Shown: positions 26,044-34,659 of the stretch, one piece after another
How positions within the stretch are numbered: position 1 is the stretch's first letter
Layout of the letters: the number at the start of each line of letters is the position of its first letter
NCBI GenBank assembly: GCA_035653615.1
Contig: DASRBN010000027.1
Location: 62,001 to 126,000 of the forward strand
Direction: 5' to 3'
DNA length: 64,000 nt
DNA from: Ktedonobacteraceae bacterium
GTDB lineage: Bacteria; Chloroflexota; Ktedonobacteria; Ktedonobacterales; Ktedonobacteraceae
Notes under the pieces: model-generated
The model's database searches: none
Seen by the model: the letters and a program-made list of their open reading frames with translations, nothing else
What the model was told of the DNA's origin: nothing
Position numbers and translations under genes: made by a program

Positions 26044-28110
26044 GGCGATGTGTTGCTCGAACCAGGCGCGGATGTGCCGCAGGCGTTCGAGGCGCAATTT
26101 TGGATGCCCGCCGCGCGAAAGCCCGTGGCTCTGCCCCTCGAAGCGCGCGAAGAGCACCTCGCGCCCCAGGTATTTCAGGGCGGCGAATAGCTGCTCCCCC
26201 TGCTCTATATTGCAGCGCAGGTCGTTTTCGCTGTGAATGATGAGCAGCGGTGTGTGGATATGTTTCACATAGGTGATCGGCGACATGCGGCGGTAGAAGT
26301 CGGGATCATCCCAGGGCGCGGCGTCCACATGCTCCATGGTGAAGGCGGGGCCGATATCGCTGCTGCCGAAAAATGAGGCGCGATCATTGACGGCCCGGTC
26401 GCTCACGGCGGCTTTGAAGCGGTCGCTGTGGCCGATGAGCCAGCTGGTCATGAAGCCGCCATAGCTGCCGCCGATGACTCCCAGGCGTTGCTCGTCGATG
26501 TAGCCTTTTTGTAGCGCGGCGTCCACTCCTGCCATGATGTCCAGCGAGTCTTTGACGGCCCAGGCGTTTTGCACGGCCAGGGCGAAGTCCCGTCCATAGC
26601 CAATGCTGCCCCGCGGGTTGGTGAAGAGGATGACGTAGCCGGCCCCGGCGAGCATTTGCATTTCGTGCAGGAAGCCGTAGCCATACTGTGTGTTCGGCCC
26701 TCCATGGATCTCGACGAGTAGCGGGTATTTCCTGCTGGGATCAAAGTTGGGGGGCTTGAGCAGCCAGCCGTCGATGGGCCAGTCGTCCGCACCGCTATAG
26801 GGCAGGTATTCGGGGGTCGATAGCTCCAGCTCGGAGAATAGCTGGTCGTTGAACCCGGTGAGGCGCTGCACTTCGCCCGCCGGGGCCATGGGGCAGAGAT
26901 ATATTTCGCCGGCATGGGTGGGATTTTCGATCAGGGCGGCGATCTTGCCCGAGGCCTGGGCGGCGCTGAAGTCGAGGACGTGAATGTCGCCAGGGGTGAC
27001 GGTGGGCGGTTGCTTGCCGGCGCCCGTTTCGATGGAGATGGCGTAGATGCGCGATGAGCCGTGATATGCCGCCGGGGCGTAGAGGGTTTTGCCGTCGGAC
27101 GACCAGGCAGGTGGCGGCATGAGCTGGTCGTTGGTCATGTCGCTATTGGTGAGGCCGTCGAAGCTGCCGTCGAATTCGGCGGTGAGGTTACGGGGCGAGG
27201 GCCGATCAATCGGCGATGGGCGCGATAAATCGGCGGCTGTTGCTGCTGGGATGGTGAAGAGTTCGACGTGGTTGCCGTGGTGCATTTTGGGGGTGGCTAG
27301 AAATGCGATGGTGCTGCCATCGGGCGACCAGGATGGCGAGCTACAGTTCCGCGTTCCATCCGTTAAACAGTGCAACTGGCCGGGCGCGTTGCTTTCTATT
27401 GAGAGGATATACAGGTCGAACGTTGGTAGATACCAGCGGTCTTCTGCGCGGTTGGATGTGAAGGCAATGCGCGTGCCATCGGGCGACCAGGTGGCGTCTT
27501 TATCGTCCCAGTCGCCGTCTGTCAGCTGCCGCGGCTCGCCGCCTGCCGCGTCGATCAAAAAGAGGTGCTGGCGATGTTCGTGAATGAAGCCAACGCCGTC
27601 GCGGCGGTAGACAAGCCTGTCGATCACGCGCGCTTTGGGCAGCGGTTTTCCATCTTCTGTCTCCTCGTCGAGCGGCCCGACGGCGGCATTGAAGACGAGG
27701 CCGCGGCTATCGGGCGACCAGGCGGGATTGCCTGCTCCATGCGGCATGAATGTCAGCTGGTGCGCTTCGCCGCCGGCGGTAGGGAGCAGCCATAGCTGGC
27801 CCTTGCCTTTCCCGGCCTTGCGCGGCTCTTTCGCGTATTTCGCCGGCAGCTCGCCTTCGCGGTCGGATACGAATGCGAGCCAGCGCCCATCCGGCGACCA
27901 GGATGGACTATGCGCGTTGCCTGGCCCCTGGGTGAGGCGCCTCGCTTCTCCGCCGTCTGCTGGGGCGAGCCAGATGGCGGATTGATAGGTGTGCTTGCGC
28001 TCGTCGATGGTTGTGACGACGAAGGCAACGCTCTCGCCATCCGGTGAGATGCGCGGCCTGCTGAGAAATTTCAACTGGTAGAGGTCTTCGATTGTGATTG
28101 AACGTGACAT
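26014..28110 (-). CDS. S9 family prolyl oligopeptidase / acylaminoacyl peptidase
   Basis: 698 residues from ATG 28110 (GGAG 7 bases upstream; a TTG at 28122 would add four residues). The N-terminal beta-propeller (about 1-420) repeats SWSPDGRWLAF-like blades, and the C-terminal alpha/beta hydrolase carries catalytic S549 in GGSYGGFMTSW, the Asp in IIHSENDLR and the His in GQSHGLSRGG. It cleaves short peptides and removes blocked N-terminal residues; cytoplasmic, as there is no signal. A GGGCCGAT-family repeat is embedded in frame (27199-27239) and encodes DLSRPSPIDRPSP in a propeller loop. The last 10 residues are encoded opposite the decayed oxidoreductase, so the C-terminus may be secondary. 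Confidence 0.93.
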   Translation of the reverse strand: MSRSITIEDLYQLKFLSRPRISPDGESVAFVVTTIDERKHTYQSAIWLAPADGGEARRLTQGPGNAHSPSWSPDGRWLAFVSDREGELPAKYAKEPRKAGKGKGQLWLLPTAGGEAHQLTFMPHGAGNPAWSPDSRGLVFNAAVGPLDEETEDGKPLPKARVIDRLVYRRDGVGFIHEHRQHLFLIDAAGGEPRQLTDGDWDDKDATWSPDGTRIAFTSNRAEDRWYLPTFDLYILSIESNAPGQLHCLTDGTRNCSSPSWSPDGSTIAFLATPKMHHGNHVELFTIPAATAADLSRPSPIDRPSPRNLTAEFDGSFDGLTNSDMTNDQLMPPPAWSSDGKTLYAPAAYHGSSRIYAISIETGAGKQPPTVTPGDIHVLDFSAAQASGKIAALIENPTHAGEIYLCPMAPAGEVQRLTGFNDQLFSELELSTPEYLPYSGADDWPIDGWLLKPPNFDPSRKYPLLVEIHGGPNTQYGYGFLHEMQMLAGAGYVILFTNPRGSIGYGRDFALAVQNAWAVKDSLDIMAGVDAALQKGYIDEQRLGVIGGSYGGFMTSWLIGHSDRFKAAVSDRAVNDRASFFGSSDIGPAFTMEHVDAAPWDDPDFYRRMSPITYVKHIHTPLLIIHSENDLRCNIEQGEQLFAALKYLGREVLFARFEGQSHGLSRGGHPKLRLERLRHIRAWFEQHIAPGPLSTTPR
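27199..27239 (+). repeat. GGGCCGAT-family repeat within the S9 peptidase gene
   Basis: Begins GGGCCGATCAATCGGCGATG and ends GGCGCGATAAATCGGCGGCTG; about 36 of 41 bases match the intergenic copy at 11018. It keeps the peptidase frame open on the minus strand. Confidence 0.7.
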
Positions 28111-28129
28111 GTGTGACTCCAAAAAAGGG

Positions 28130-29239
28130 TTATATTACTCCTTCGCTTGTTTCCTGTATTAATTGGTCGACGACGGCTTTGAAGTCGCCGGTTCTTTGAT
28201 AGGTGGCCAGCTGGCGGTCGGCGCTCGAACCATTTTCCAGGATATGGTAGGCGTATTCGACTTCGTGGCGGCTGCCCAGTTCATCGACTACGTCGCCGAT
28301 AAACCATTCGATCAATTCACGTATCAGGTCGCGCGCCGGTAACTCCTGCTGCTTGCCGAAGTCGATCAGTTTCCCGTCCAGGCCATAGCGCACGGCGCGC
28401 CATTTGTTCTCTTCGATCAGGTCGACGGGATAGATGCGGAAGGTGAGGTTGTCGCGGCGCAAACGCCAGAGCTTGGCGATGATGGCCTGGAAGATGGCGG
28501 CGACGCACACGGCCTCTTCAATGCGCGTGCATACGTCGCAGATACGAAATTCAAGCGTGGGGTACGACCAGTTGGGCCGCACATCCCACCAGATTTTGCT
28601 GCCGTCGGGGATGGTATGGGTCTGTGCCAGCGTATTCACCATGTAGACGTACTCGTCCCAGGAGTTGAACACCCGTGGAATGCCGGTGCGCGGAAAGTTG
28701 CGGAAGATGATGCTGCGGTACGACTTGAGGCCGGTCACGCGCCCCATCCAGAAAGGCGAGCTGGTGGACAGGCACAAGACGTGGGGCATGAAGTAACGGG
28801 CAACATTCATGGCGTCGATCAGGAATTCGCGGTCTTCGATTCCAACATGAATATGCGTGCCGAAGATCAACAGGCGCTGCGCGAGTTCCTGCAAGTCCTG
28901 CTTGACGCCCATATAGCGCTCCATGGGCGTGATCTCCTGCTCCATCCACGAGGAAAAGGGGTGCGTTCCGGCGGCGGCGATCTTCAAACCGTTCTTGCCG
29001 GCCAGTTCCAGCAGCGCGCCCCGCAGGCGTGCCAGTTCGGTGCGTATTTGAGCCGGCGTCTGGCAGACGGATGACCCGACCTCAACAATGGATTGATGCA
29101 GTTCGGGTTTGACCTGCTCGCGAAGCAGTATCTTGCCCTCTTCAAGAATCTGGGTGATATACGAGCGCAGCTCGCGTGTTTGCGGATCGACGATTTGATA
29201 CTCTTCCTCGATGCCAAGGGTAAGCGAAGGTTCTTTCAT
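28130..29239 (-). CDS. Carboxylate-amine ligase, GCS2/YbdK family
   Basis: 369 residues, full length for the YbdK-type group of the glutamate-cysteine ligase superfamily. Seen: LTLGIEEEYQIVDP at the N-terminus (acidic metal-binding Glu cluster), ELHQSIVEVGSSVC, the GTHIHVGIED motif and RPNWSYPTLEFRICDVCT with the ATP/metal site. The superfamily joins the carboxylate of an acidic amino acid to an amine using ATP; E. coli YbdK has only weak ligase activity and its real substrate is unknown. AAGGAT precedes the ATG. It is the 3' member of a four-gene minus-strand set with two ATP-grasp ligases and an esterase-fold protein, which suggests a joint amide-forming pathway. Confidence 0.92.
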   Translation of the reverse strand: MKEPSLTLGIEEEYQIVDPQTRELRSYITQILEEGKILLREQVKPELHQSIVEVGSSVCQTPAQIRTELARLRGALLELAGKNGLKIAAAGTHPFSSWMEQEITPMERYMGVKQDLQELAQRLLIFGTHIHVGIEDREFLIDAMNVARYFMPHVLCLSTSSPFWMGRVTGLKSYRSIIFRNFPRTGIPRVFNSWDEYVYMVNTLAQTHTIPDGSKIWWDVRPNWSYPTLEFRICDVCTRIEEAVCVAAIFQAIIAKLWRLRRDNLTFRIYPVDLIEENKWRAVRYGLDGKLIDFGKQQELPARDLIRELIEWFIGDVVDELGSRHEVEYAYHILENGSSADRQLATYQRTGDFKAVVDQLIQETSEGVI

Positions 29240-29273
29240 ATCATCCTTGCCTTTCCGGGGTGACGACCCCTGT

Positions 29274-29322
29274 CGGGGGGGTGCAGGGCGACCGGTAGAG
29301 AGCCGATTGATCGCGCTCGTGG
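29274..29322 (+). repeat. Degenerate dispersed repeat (GGCGACC / GATTGATCGC type)
   Basis: GCAGGGCGACCGGTAGAGAG followed by CCGATTGATCGCGCTCGTGG and TCGCCCC. It shares the AGAGAGNCGATTNATCGC core with the 66-bp repeats at 30721 and 32999. Confidence 0.5.
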
Positions 29323-29337
29323 TCGCCCCAACCCGCG

Positions 29338-30690
29338 TCAGCGTTTTTCAACGATAAAGGTCGCGACAGCTGAGCCGCTGCCTGCTGAGACGTTGAGCAG
29401 GGCCTGAGTCGAGAGGCGCGAGAGGCAGCCGTCCACGTAATCGCCATAGAAGACGAGCGGGTTGGTATCGAGCATGCGATCAATCAACACAACCTGCCCA
29501 TCAATCCAGTTGGGATAGGGTTCGCTGGGAATGGCGACCCGCTCTTGCACGATATATGGTTGCTCCAGGGCAAGCTGGAGTGTCTTTGCCCATGTCTCCG
29601 CGTCCGCCTCCCAGCCCAGGACAATACCGTGGCCGCCGTAATCGTCGTTAGGCTTGAGCACGAGTTCCTCGCGATGCTCAAAAATGAACGGAACCAGGTC
29701 AACCGGTTTGCCACGATAGCTGGCAATGCGCTCCTCAACACGGCACGTCCAGGGGATATGTGCGTTGATGGCCTCCAATTCGCTGGTCGTGAAAAGTTCG
29801 GCGTTGCGTTCATCGCTCAGCACGGCCAGGCTGGCCTTTTTATGCAGGATTTTGCAGCGGGCGGGATTGACCATGCAGACGGCCCCATCGCGTACAGCTT
29901 GCAGGACGGGTTGCTCCAGCCCGCCGCGTTCCACCAGTTCGCTGAGCAGGACGCGCTTATAAATCAAGGTAATGGGAAAATCCCCGGCCATCAAGCGCCC
30001 TTCGCGATACTCGACTTCGCGCGGATCAGTGATGATGCATTCGATGCCCTGCGATTTGAAATAGTCGGCGAATAGCACAAACTCGCTATAGCTGGGCACT
30101 TCGCGCCAGTCCAGAATGGCGATGCGAGGTGCTTCGCGGCGTCCCAGCCATTGTTGAAACGAATCGATCAGCGCGTGCAGGACGCCATGGCGCGAGGGCA
30201 GCGGGCGAACCTCGTACTGGCGCAGGAATTCGCGCATCACCGGCAGGCCATAAAATACTTCCGCGAGAGCATCATTGTAGGCCGGGCTGGCCGGTGTCTC
30301 AGCGTTGTATTCGGTAAGGCGCAGGCCACCACGTTCGGTGACGAAGAATGTGTCAACGCGCGAAGTCGGGCTGGGGTCGCGAAAACCCGGGTTGTGCGCG
30401 ATCAGCGTCTCTTCCCAATCGAGCAGGCCAAATTGAGCGCGGAAAGCGGGGTTCTCGATGGCGACGGCATAGATTTTGTTGAAAGCGCCCATCAGCACAT
30501 GCACGCGTTTTTGCAGGAACAGGTATTGCTCCGGCGTCAAGAAGCGCGGGCGCAGCACATTGCAGAGCGGGCGCTGCCCAAAGAAGAGGCCGCGCACCCG
30601 CTGCTGGCTCTCAAGCTGGAATTGGGACTCGCCCGCCAGTTCGTCGGTGAGGAGATCGTGATAGCTGTTAATGGCTTCTCGTAGTGACAT
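29338..30690 (-). CDS. Circularly permuted type 2 ATP-grasp protein
   Basis: 450 residues, resembling the COG2308-like circularly permuted ATP-grasp proteins. Seen: an N-terminal QQRVRGLFFGQ region, the RVDTFFVTERGGLRLTEYNAETPAS segment (acidic E-N-E metal motif; key residues RVD, EYNAE), DWREVPSY, and the ATP-binding core VLKPNDDYGGHGIVLG, with the QERVAIPSEPYP loop near the end. Such proteins are predicted to form amide or peptide bonds using ATP. It lacks the C-terminal alpha-E partner found in other family loci, and none is next door. It lies about 100 bases upstream of the YbdK-like ligase on the same strand. Confidence 0.88.
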   Translation of the reverse strand: MSLREAINSYHDLLTDELAGESQFQLESQQRVRGLFFGQRPLCNVLRPRFLTPEQYLFLQKRVHVLMGAFNKIYAVAIENPAFRAQFGLLDWEETLIAHNPGFRDPSPTSRVDTFFVTERGGLRLTEYNAETPASPAYNDALAEVFYGLPVMREFLRQYEVRPLPSRHGVLHALIDSFQQWLGRREAPRIAILDWREVPSYSEFVLFADYFKSQGIECIITDPREVEYREGRLMAGDFPITLIYKRVLLSELVERGGLEQPVLQAVRDGAVCMVNPARCKILHKKASLAVLSDERNAELFTTSELEAINAHIPWTCRVEERIASYRGKPVDLVPFIFEHREELVLKPNDDYGGHGIVLGWEADAETWAKTLQLALEQPYIVQERVAIPSEPYPNWIDGQVVLIDRMLDTNPLVFYGDYVDGCLSRLSTQALLNVSAGSGSAVATFIVEKR

Positions 30691-30720
30691 TGGTGCTTCT
30701 GCTTTCTAACACACCGCACA

Positions 30721-30786
30721 GGCGGCAGGCGACCTGACGAGTGCGATGAATCGACTCTCTACCAATCCGCACGCTACCCCTACAGA
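30721..30786 (-). repeat. 66-bp inverted repeat, left copy
   Basis: Its reverse complement matches 32999-33064 at 65 of 66 positions (one T/C change). The pair points inward around the ATP-grasp and esterase genes. It starts GGCGGCAGGCGACCTGACGA and ends CGCACGCTACCCCTACAGA. Confidence 0.85.
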
Positions 30787-30802
30787 GCAAGGGGGCATCC
30801 AT

Positions 30803-31759
30803 TTATACACGAATATCAGATTCCAGACCTGCATTGGCCTTAAAAAGGGCGTCCCAGCGCAGTTCTTTCGCCTGCGAGCGCGGCTGCTTTGCCAGGCGGA
30901 TAGCCATATCCGCCATATGTTTGACGACCCAGTCGAAATAAAACGGTGTGAGTGAATAGATATCCATATCGGGCGCGGGGTTCATGAAATCGATGGCATA
31001 CGGGATGCCGTCGCGAATGGCCCACTCGAGGGAGTTCATGTCGTATCCCAGGGCCCTCACAAGCTTGAGCGAATCTTCTACGACGCGGCTGCCAAGCTCA
31101 GGAGAGAGGTGTTCGTGTTCGACATGATACTTGCGCTCGTGTGGGTCGTATTTAATGGGCAGCACTTCTTGCTGGCCCAGGGCGATGCAGCGCACGTACT
31201 GGTCCCACTGAATAAATTCCTGCACGATGCCGGTACGCAGGCCGAACTGGTTATAGTGATACAACAACTCGTCCAGCGAATGGCAGATGAAAACGTCTTT
31301 CCAGCCGCCGCCCAGGGCATCCTTAAAGACACAGGGCAGGCCGACATAATCGATGATTGCCTGCCAGTCCAGCGGGTAGAGCAGGTTGCGCAGGCTTTCG
31401 GTATGCACGATGCCGGGAACATAGTCTTTGTTGGGCAGCACGACGGTCTTCGGGCTGGCGATGCCTAACTTCGTGGCAAGCGCGGCCTCAAAAAACTTGT
31501 CATCGGCCGTCCACATGAACGGGTTATTGACGACGGTCACGCCCTGCAAAACGGCATATTTAAGATAGATGCGATAGTATGGTACCTCGTGCGAAATACG
31601 GTCGATGATGACGGAGTAAGGGCATGGCTCGTCCATGCGCGTACCACCCAGCTTCACTAACTCTGCTTCAACGCCTTCATCGCGGCGGTTGACCTCTTCT
31701 ATGAAAGCGGGCGGAAAAGACCATTCTCGTCCTATAATGAGACCAACTTTTAGGGTCAT
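30803..31759 (-). CDS. ATP-grasp ligase (RimK-like)
   Basis: 318 residues from ATG 31759 (AAGGA and AAGGAT just upstream; an upstream in-frame start at 31834 would overlap the esterase gene). Seen: N-terminal Rossmann-like strand MTLKVGLIIGREWSFPP, the DRISHEVPYYRIYLK region, NPFMWTADDKFFEAALATK before the ATP domain, VFKDALGGGWKDVF as the nucleotide loop, QEFIQWDQYVRC, and SLEWAIRDGIPYAIDFMNPAPDMD supplying the acidic metal ligands (key residues E, D and N). It probably activates a carboxylate as acyl phosphate for attack by an amine; the substrate is unknown. It follows the esterase gene by 32 bases. Confidence 0.88.
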   Translation of the reverse strand: MTLKVGLIIGREWSFPPAFIEEVNRRDEGVEAELVKLGGTRMDEPCPYSVIIDRISHEVPYYRIYLKYAVLQGVTVVNNPFMWTADDKFFEAALATKLGIASPKTVVLPNKDYVPGIVHTESLRNLLYPLDWQAIIDYVGLPCVFKDALGGGWKDVFICHSLDELLYHYNQFGLRTGIVQEFIQWDQYVRCIALGQQEVLPIKYDPHERKYHVEHEHLSPELGSRVVEDSLKLVRALGYDMNSLEWAIRDGIPYAIDFMNPAPDMDIYSLTPFYFDWVVKHMADMAIRLAKQPRSQAKELRWDALFKANAGLESDIRV

Positions 31760-31791
31760 ATCCTTTTCCTTTCGGTACGCAAATGCGGAAC

Positions 31792-32511
31792 CTAATCGTG
31801 ACCGCCGATATAGAGCTGGATCATCTGCTTCCACCAGGGCCAGTCATGCGCCCAGCCATCCCAGATACGCAGCGCGTGCCAGATATTTTTGTCCCAGAGG
31901 ATCTGTGACAGGTGCTCATTATTCGGGCATGACGGGTCATCACGCCCGATGGCCAGAATAATATCCATGTGCCGGAATGCCTGGAGCCGTTCCGGTTCGT
32001 GTTCGCCTTTCATGAAATCGCTGGGGCTGTTGAAATAGACGTTCTCGTCCGAGAAGCCGCCGGTGAAGCGCTTGATGTCATACAGGCCGCTCAGGCCGAT
32101 GACGCGATCAACCAGGTGCGGGTAGCGAAAGGCGAAGTTGACCGAGTGGTAGGCGCCGAAGCTGGTTCCAGCCGCGATCAGGTACGGGTTCGAGTTGTGC
32201 TGGACGGTGAAAGGTAACACCTCGCGCAGGAGATACTGGTCGTACTGCACGTGACGAAACGCGCGTTCAGACGGTGGCCGCCATTTGGCATACCAGCTTT
32301 CTGCGTCGACACTATCGACGCAGAACAATTGCAGGCCGCCTTCTTCCAACTGACCGCGCAGTGCATCGACCATGCCGGTATCTTCCCATTGGAAAAAACG
32401 ACCCTGGGAAGTGGGAAAGATCAAGGCGCGAGCGCCTGCATGGCCAAAGACGAGCAGCTCCATATCGCGCTGCAAAGAGGGACTATACCAACGATGATAC
32501 TCACGATTCAT
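31792..32511 (-). CDS. Esterase-fold (alpha/beta hydrolase) protein of the ATP-grasp cluster
   Basis: About 239 residues. The nucleophile motif is AGTSFGAYHS (GxSxG type, G-T-S-F-G), followed by FRYPHLVDRVIGLSGLYD, as in the esterase D/Fes-like putative esterases. The acidic residue is likely in AIGRDDPS and the His in WDGWAHDWPWWKQM. There is no signal peptide, so it acts in the cytoplasm. ATG 32511 is preferred to GTG 32523; neither has a strong ribosome binding site. It is the first gene of the four-gene ligase set. Esterases of this type recur beside ATP-grasp genes and may release or trim the product. Function is inferred from context only. Confidence 0.85.
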   Translation of the reverse strand: MNREYHRWYSPSLQRDMELLVFGHAGARALIFPTSQGRFFQWEDTGMVDALRGQLEEGGLQLFCVDSVDAESWYAKWRPPSERAFRHVQYDQYLLREVLPFTVQHNSNPYLIAAGTSFGAYHSVNFAFRYPHLVDRVIGLSGLYDIKRFTGGFSDENVYFNSPSDFMKGEHEPERLQAFRHMDIILAIGRDDPSCPNNEHLSQILWDKNIWHALRIWDGWAHDWPWWKQMIQLYIGGHD

Positions 32512-32860
32512 ACAATTATACACTCATATCCGGCTTCATGGCCGGCTCAACATTGTGGGACGGTTCGGCTGCGCACTTGCCGTTCTTAACCCGTCTTGCC
32601 AGCGTCGCTCGCTCGTTGGCCTTGTCCATCTTATGAACGCCGCTCGCTCGCGGCTTCGCCGTCACATGAGATGCAGGGCGGCTAGCGCTCGCACTCGGAC
32701 AAGACAAGCAGCTGTTTCAGGCGACAATCGGTGATCGGGGTGCCTGGCCAGGTAATAGAAAAAATGGGCAGAGGACAGACCATTGCCTGCGTAAAATCTT
32801 ATCACGCTTGTTAAGAGAATGTCAAATCGGAAGAAGCCGGTGATTCCTATAAGTGGGAGA

Positions 32861-32926
32861 GAGATGCTTCGTGGCACTCAGCATGACATGCCCCGCGCTG
32901 TCATGCTGAGTGCCACGAAGCATCTC
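32861..32926. repeat. 28-bp perfect inverted repeat (hairpin)
   Basis: GAGATGCTTCGTGGCACTCA plus GCATGACA (32861-32888) is the exact reverse complement of 32899-32926, with a 10-base loop TGCCCCGCGC. It is a REP/MITE-like palindrome related in layout to the one at 34541. Confidence 0.85.
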
Positions 32927-32998
32927 CCGCCCGACCGTCGCCCCGTACTCCATGGAACTATGATATAGTACATGTAATGATTTCGAATACCCGCGTGT

Positions 32999-33064
32999 TC
33001 TGTAGGGGTAGCGTGCGGATTGGCAGAGAGTCGATTCATCGCACTCGTCAGGTCGCCTGCCGCC
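32999..33064 (+). repeat. 66-bp inverted repeat, right copy
   Basis: Starts TCTGTAGGGGTAGCGTGCGG and ends CGTCAGGTCGCCTGCCGCC; mate of 30721-30786. It also lies inside the longest possible reading frame of the MFS gene, a reason to start that gene later. Confidence 0.85.
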
Positions 33065-33135
33065 TGCCTTCGTCCCCCGGTCGGGACAGGGACGGGCCGC
33101 TGCCCTTACAGAGCATGGTGCTAGCGGAGCTGATA

Positions 33136-34452
33136 GTGCAGAAAACAACCCCAATGCTCGCGGACGAACGAATTACTCTTCCCTGGCGTCGCTTCGTCGT
33201 CTGCGCCTTGATCGTCGCGGTAGGTTTCAATTTACGTTCGATTATGCTAGCCGTTCCACCGGTTTTGCCGCTGATCCAGCATGACCTCGGCCTTTCATAT
33301 ACGGAGACCGGCCTGCTTACGGCGCTGCCGGTGCTGGCGCTGGCATGCCTGGCATGGCCGTCGGGCTTCTTTATCGACCGGGTTGGCAGCCGGCCAGCGG
33401 TCATTATTGGTCTGACGCTGCTCGCGGGCGGCACTTTTTTGCGCGTTCTGAGCGTCCAGATCGCGCCGGAAGCAGGTGCGGCGCTACTTTTCCTCTTCAC
33501 ATTGCTTTTCAGCATGGGGGTCGCTTTGACTCAGACGACCATACCAGTGCTGATACGCCACTGGTTCCCGGCGCAGATCGGCTTTGTATCGGCGCTCTTC
33601 AGCGATGGGCTGATCATTGGAGAAGCGGTGGCGGCAGGGATCACCGTCCCGTTGATGCTGCAACTGGCGGGAAAAGATGGCTGGGCAGCAACCTTTATCT
33701 TTTGGGGCCTGCCAATAGTGGTAGTATTCGTCCTCTGGCTCTGGCTTGCTCCACCCGCGCATACCAGGCCGGTCAGAGCCGGTCGCGGACAGGCAGCAGG
33801 CGCTATCCCGACAGCGATGGAAGACGCGGCGGCGCAATCAGTAGCGATGAGCGATAGGCTTCCTGAAGATACCGGCAAAAGACCTCGTGTCAACGCGCTG
33901 CACCTCGGTATCCTGATCGGTGGGGGCAGCCTCATTTATTTTGGTATGAATGGCTGGATCGCGCCCTATAATGTGGCGATCCATGCCAGCGCCTTAACGC
34001 CGCCAGCGCTGGCGATCTTGAATGCCGCGCAATTGCCGGTCAGCCTGGCAGTCACACTTTTCGCGCAGCGACTGGCGGGCCGCCGCTTGCCCTTTATTAT
34101 CGCGGGCCTGGTCTGCGGCCTCTCAATTGCCGGCTGGCTACTGGCGCCGGCGACCCTGGAACCGCTATGGGCCGCCCTGCTGGGGGGAAGTTCCGCTTTC
34201 GTCTTCACACTCGGCATCGCGCTGCCGCCCCTGCTAGCGTTGCCTCACGAAGTAGCGCGCCTGACGGGCATCACTATCTCCCTTACCTACGCGGTCGCTT
34301 TCGTAGGGCCTTTCGCAGGCGGGGAGTTATGGGATATCCTGCACATACCCGCCATGGCCTTTCTGCCGGTAATCATTGCCTCCTTAATGCTCATCATTCT
34401 GGGCACATTGCTGCCCTCTCGCGCCCAGTTCGGATTGCAACCCGCCCCATAG
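33136..34452 (+). CDS. MFS transporter, CynX/NimT-like
   Basis: About 438 residues with 12 predicted membrane helices and a charged central loop (about 205-250). Seen: an early VGFNLRSIMLAVPPVLPLIQ helix, the GFFIDRVGSRPAVIIG loop-2 motif of the major facilitator superfamily, and GIALPPLLALPHEVARLTG near the C-terminus, typical of the CynX/NimT cyanate or nitroimidazole-type subgroup. GTG 33136 is chosen because GCGGAG lies 6 bases upstream and because earlier in-frame starts (33115, 32977) run through repeat DNA; ATG 33154 is another option. Substrate unknown. It is a single gene. Confidence 0.87.
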   Translation: MQKTTPMLADERITLPWRRFVVCALIVAVGFNLRSIMLAVPPVLPLIQHDLGLSYTETGLLTALPVLALACLAWPSGFFIDRVGSRPAVIIGLTLLAGGTFLRVLSVQIAPEAGAALLFLFTLLFSMGVALTQTTIPVLIRHWFPAQIGFVSALFSDGLIIGEAVAAGITVPLMLQLAGKDGWAATFIFWGLPIVVVFVLWLWLAPPAHTRPVRAGRGQAAGAIPTAMEDAAAQSVAMSDRLPEDTGKRPRVNALHLGILIGGGSLIYFGMNGWIAPYNVAIHASALTPPALAILNAAQLPVSLAVTLFAQRLAGRRLPFIIAGLVCGLSIAGWLLAPATLEPLWAALLGGSSAFVFTLGIALPPLLALPHEVARLTGITISLTYAVAFVGPFAGGELWDILHIPAMAFLPVIIASLMLIILGTLLPSRAQFGLQPAP

Positions 34453-34500
34453 GAGCCGATTCATCGTGCCCAGCGCCGATTGATCGGCCCCCGTCCCGGG
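34446..34500 (-). repeat. Dispersed repeat, GGGCCGAT family (reverse)
   Basis: On the minus strand it reads GGGGGCCGATCAATCGGCGC, TGGGCACGATGAATCGGCTC, CTATGGGG; it matches 11018-11061 with about five differences. It begins at the MFS stop codon. Confidence 0.75.
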
Positions 34501-34540
34501 ACGCCTGATGAATTTTTCCAAACGAATCGGGGTATCCGTT

Positions 34541-34614
34541 CGTGTCATTCTGAGCGCAGCGAAGAATCCGTGTCCATCGCGCCAGAGATTCTTCGCTGCG
34601 CTCAGAATGACACG
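34541..34614. repeat. 28-bp perfect inverted repeat, TCATTCTGAG family
   Basis: CGTGTCATTCTGAGCGCAGC plus GAAGAATC (34541-34568) is exactly complementary to 34587-34614, with an 18-base loop. A TGATGAATTTTTC ... ATCGGGGTATCCG leader precedes it, as at 47728 and 49390. Confidence 0.85.
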
Positions 34615-34659
34615 ACCTGGGCCGCTTAGATTACCGATTTTGATTGTTAAAATTGATTA

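Larger units (their letters stand above)
32524..33135. other. Intergenic region with hairpin and inverted repeat
   Basis: About 610 bases between the divergent esterase and MFS genes. It holds a 28-bp perfect hairpin (32861-32926) and the right copy of the 66-bp repeat (32999-33064). The short frames in it (32516-32707, 32662-32877, 32822-33154 and others) read through repeat DNA, and I do not accept them as genes. Confidence 0.6.
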
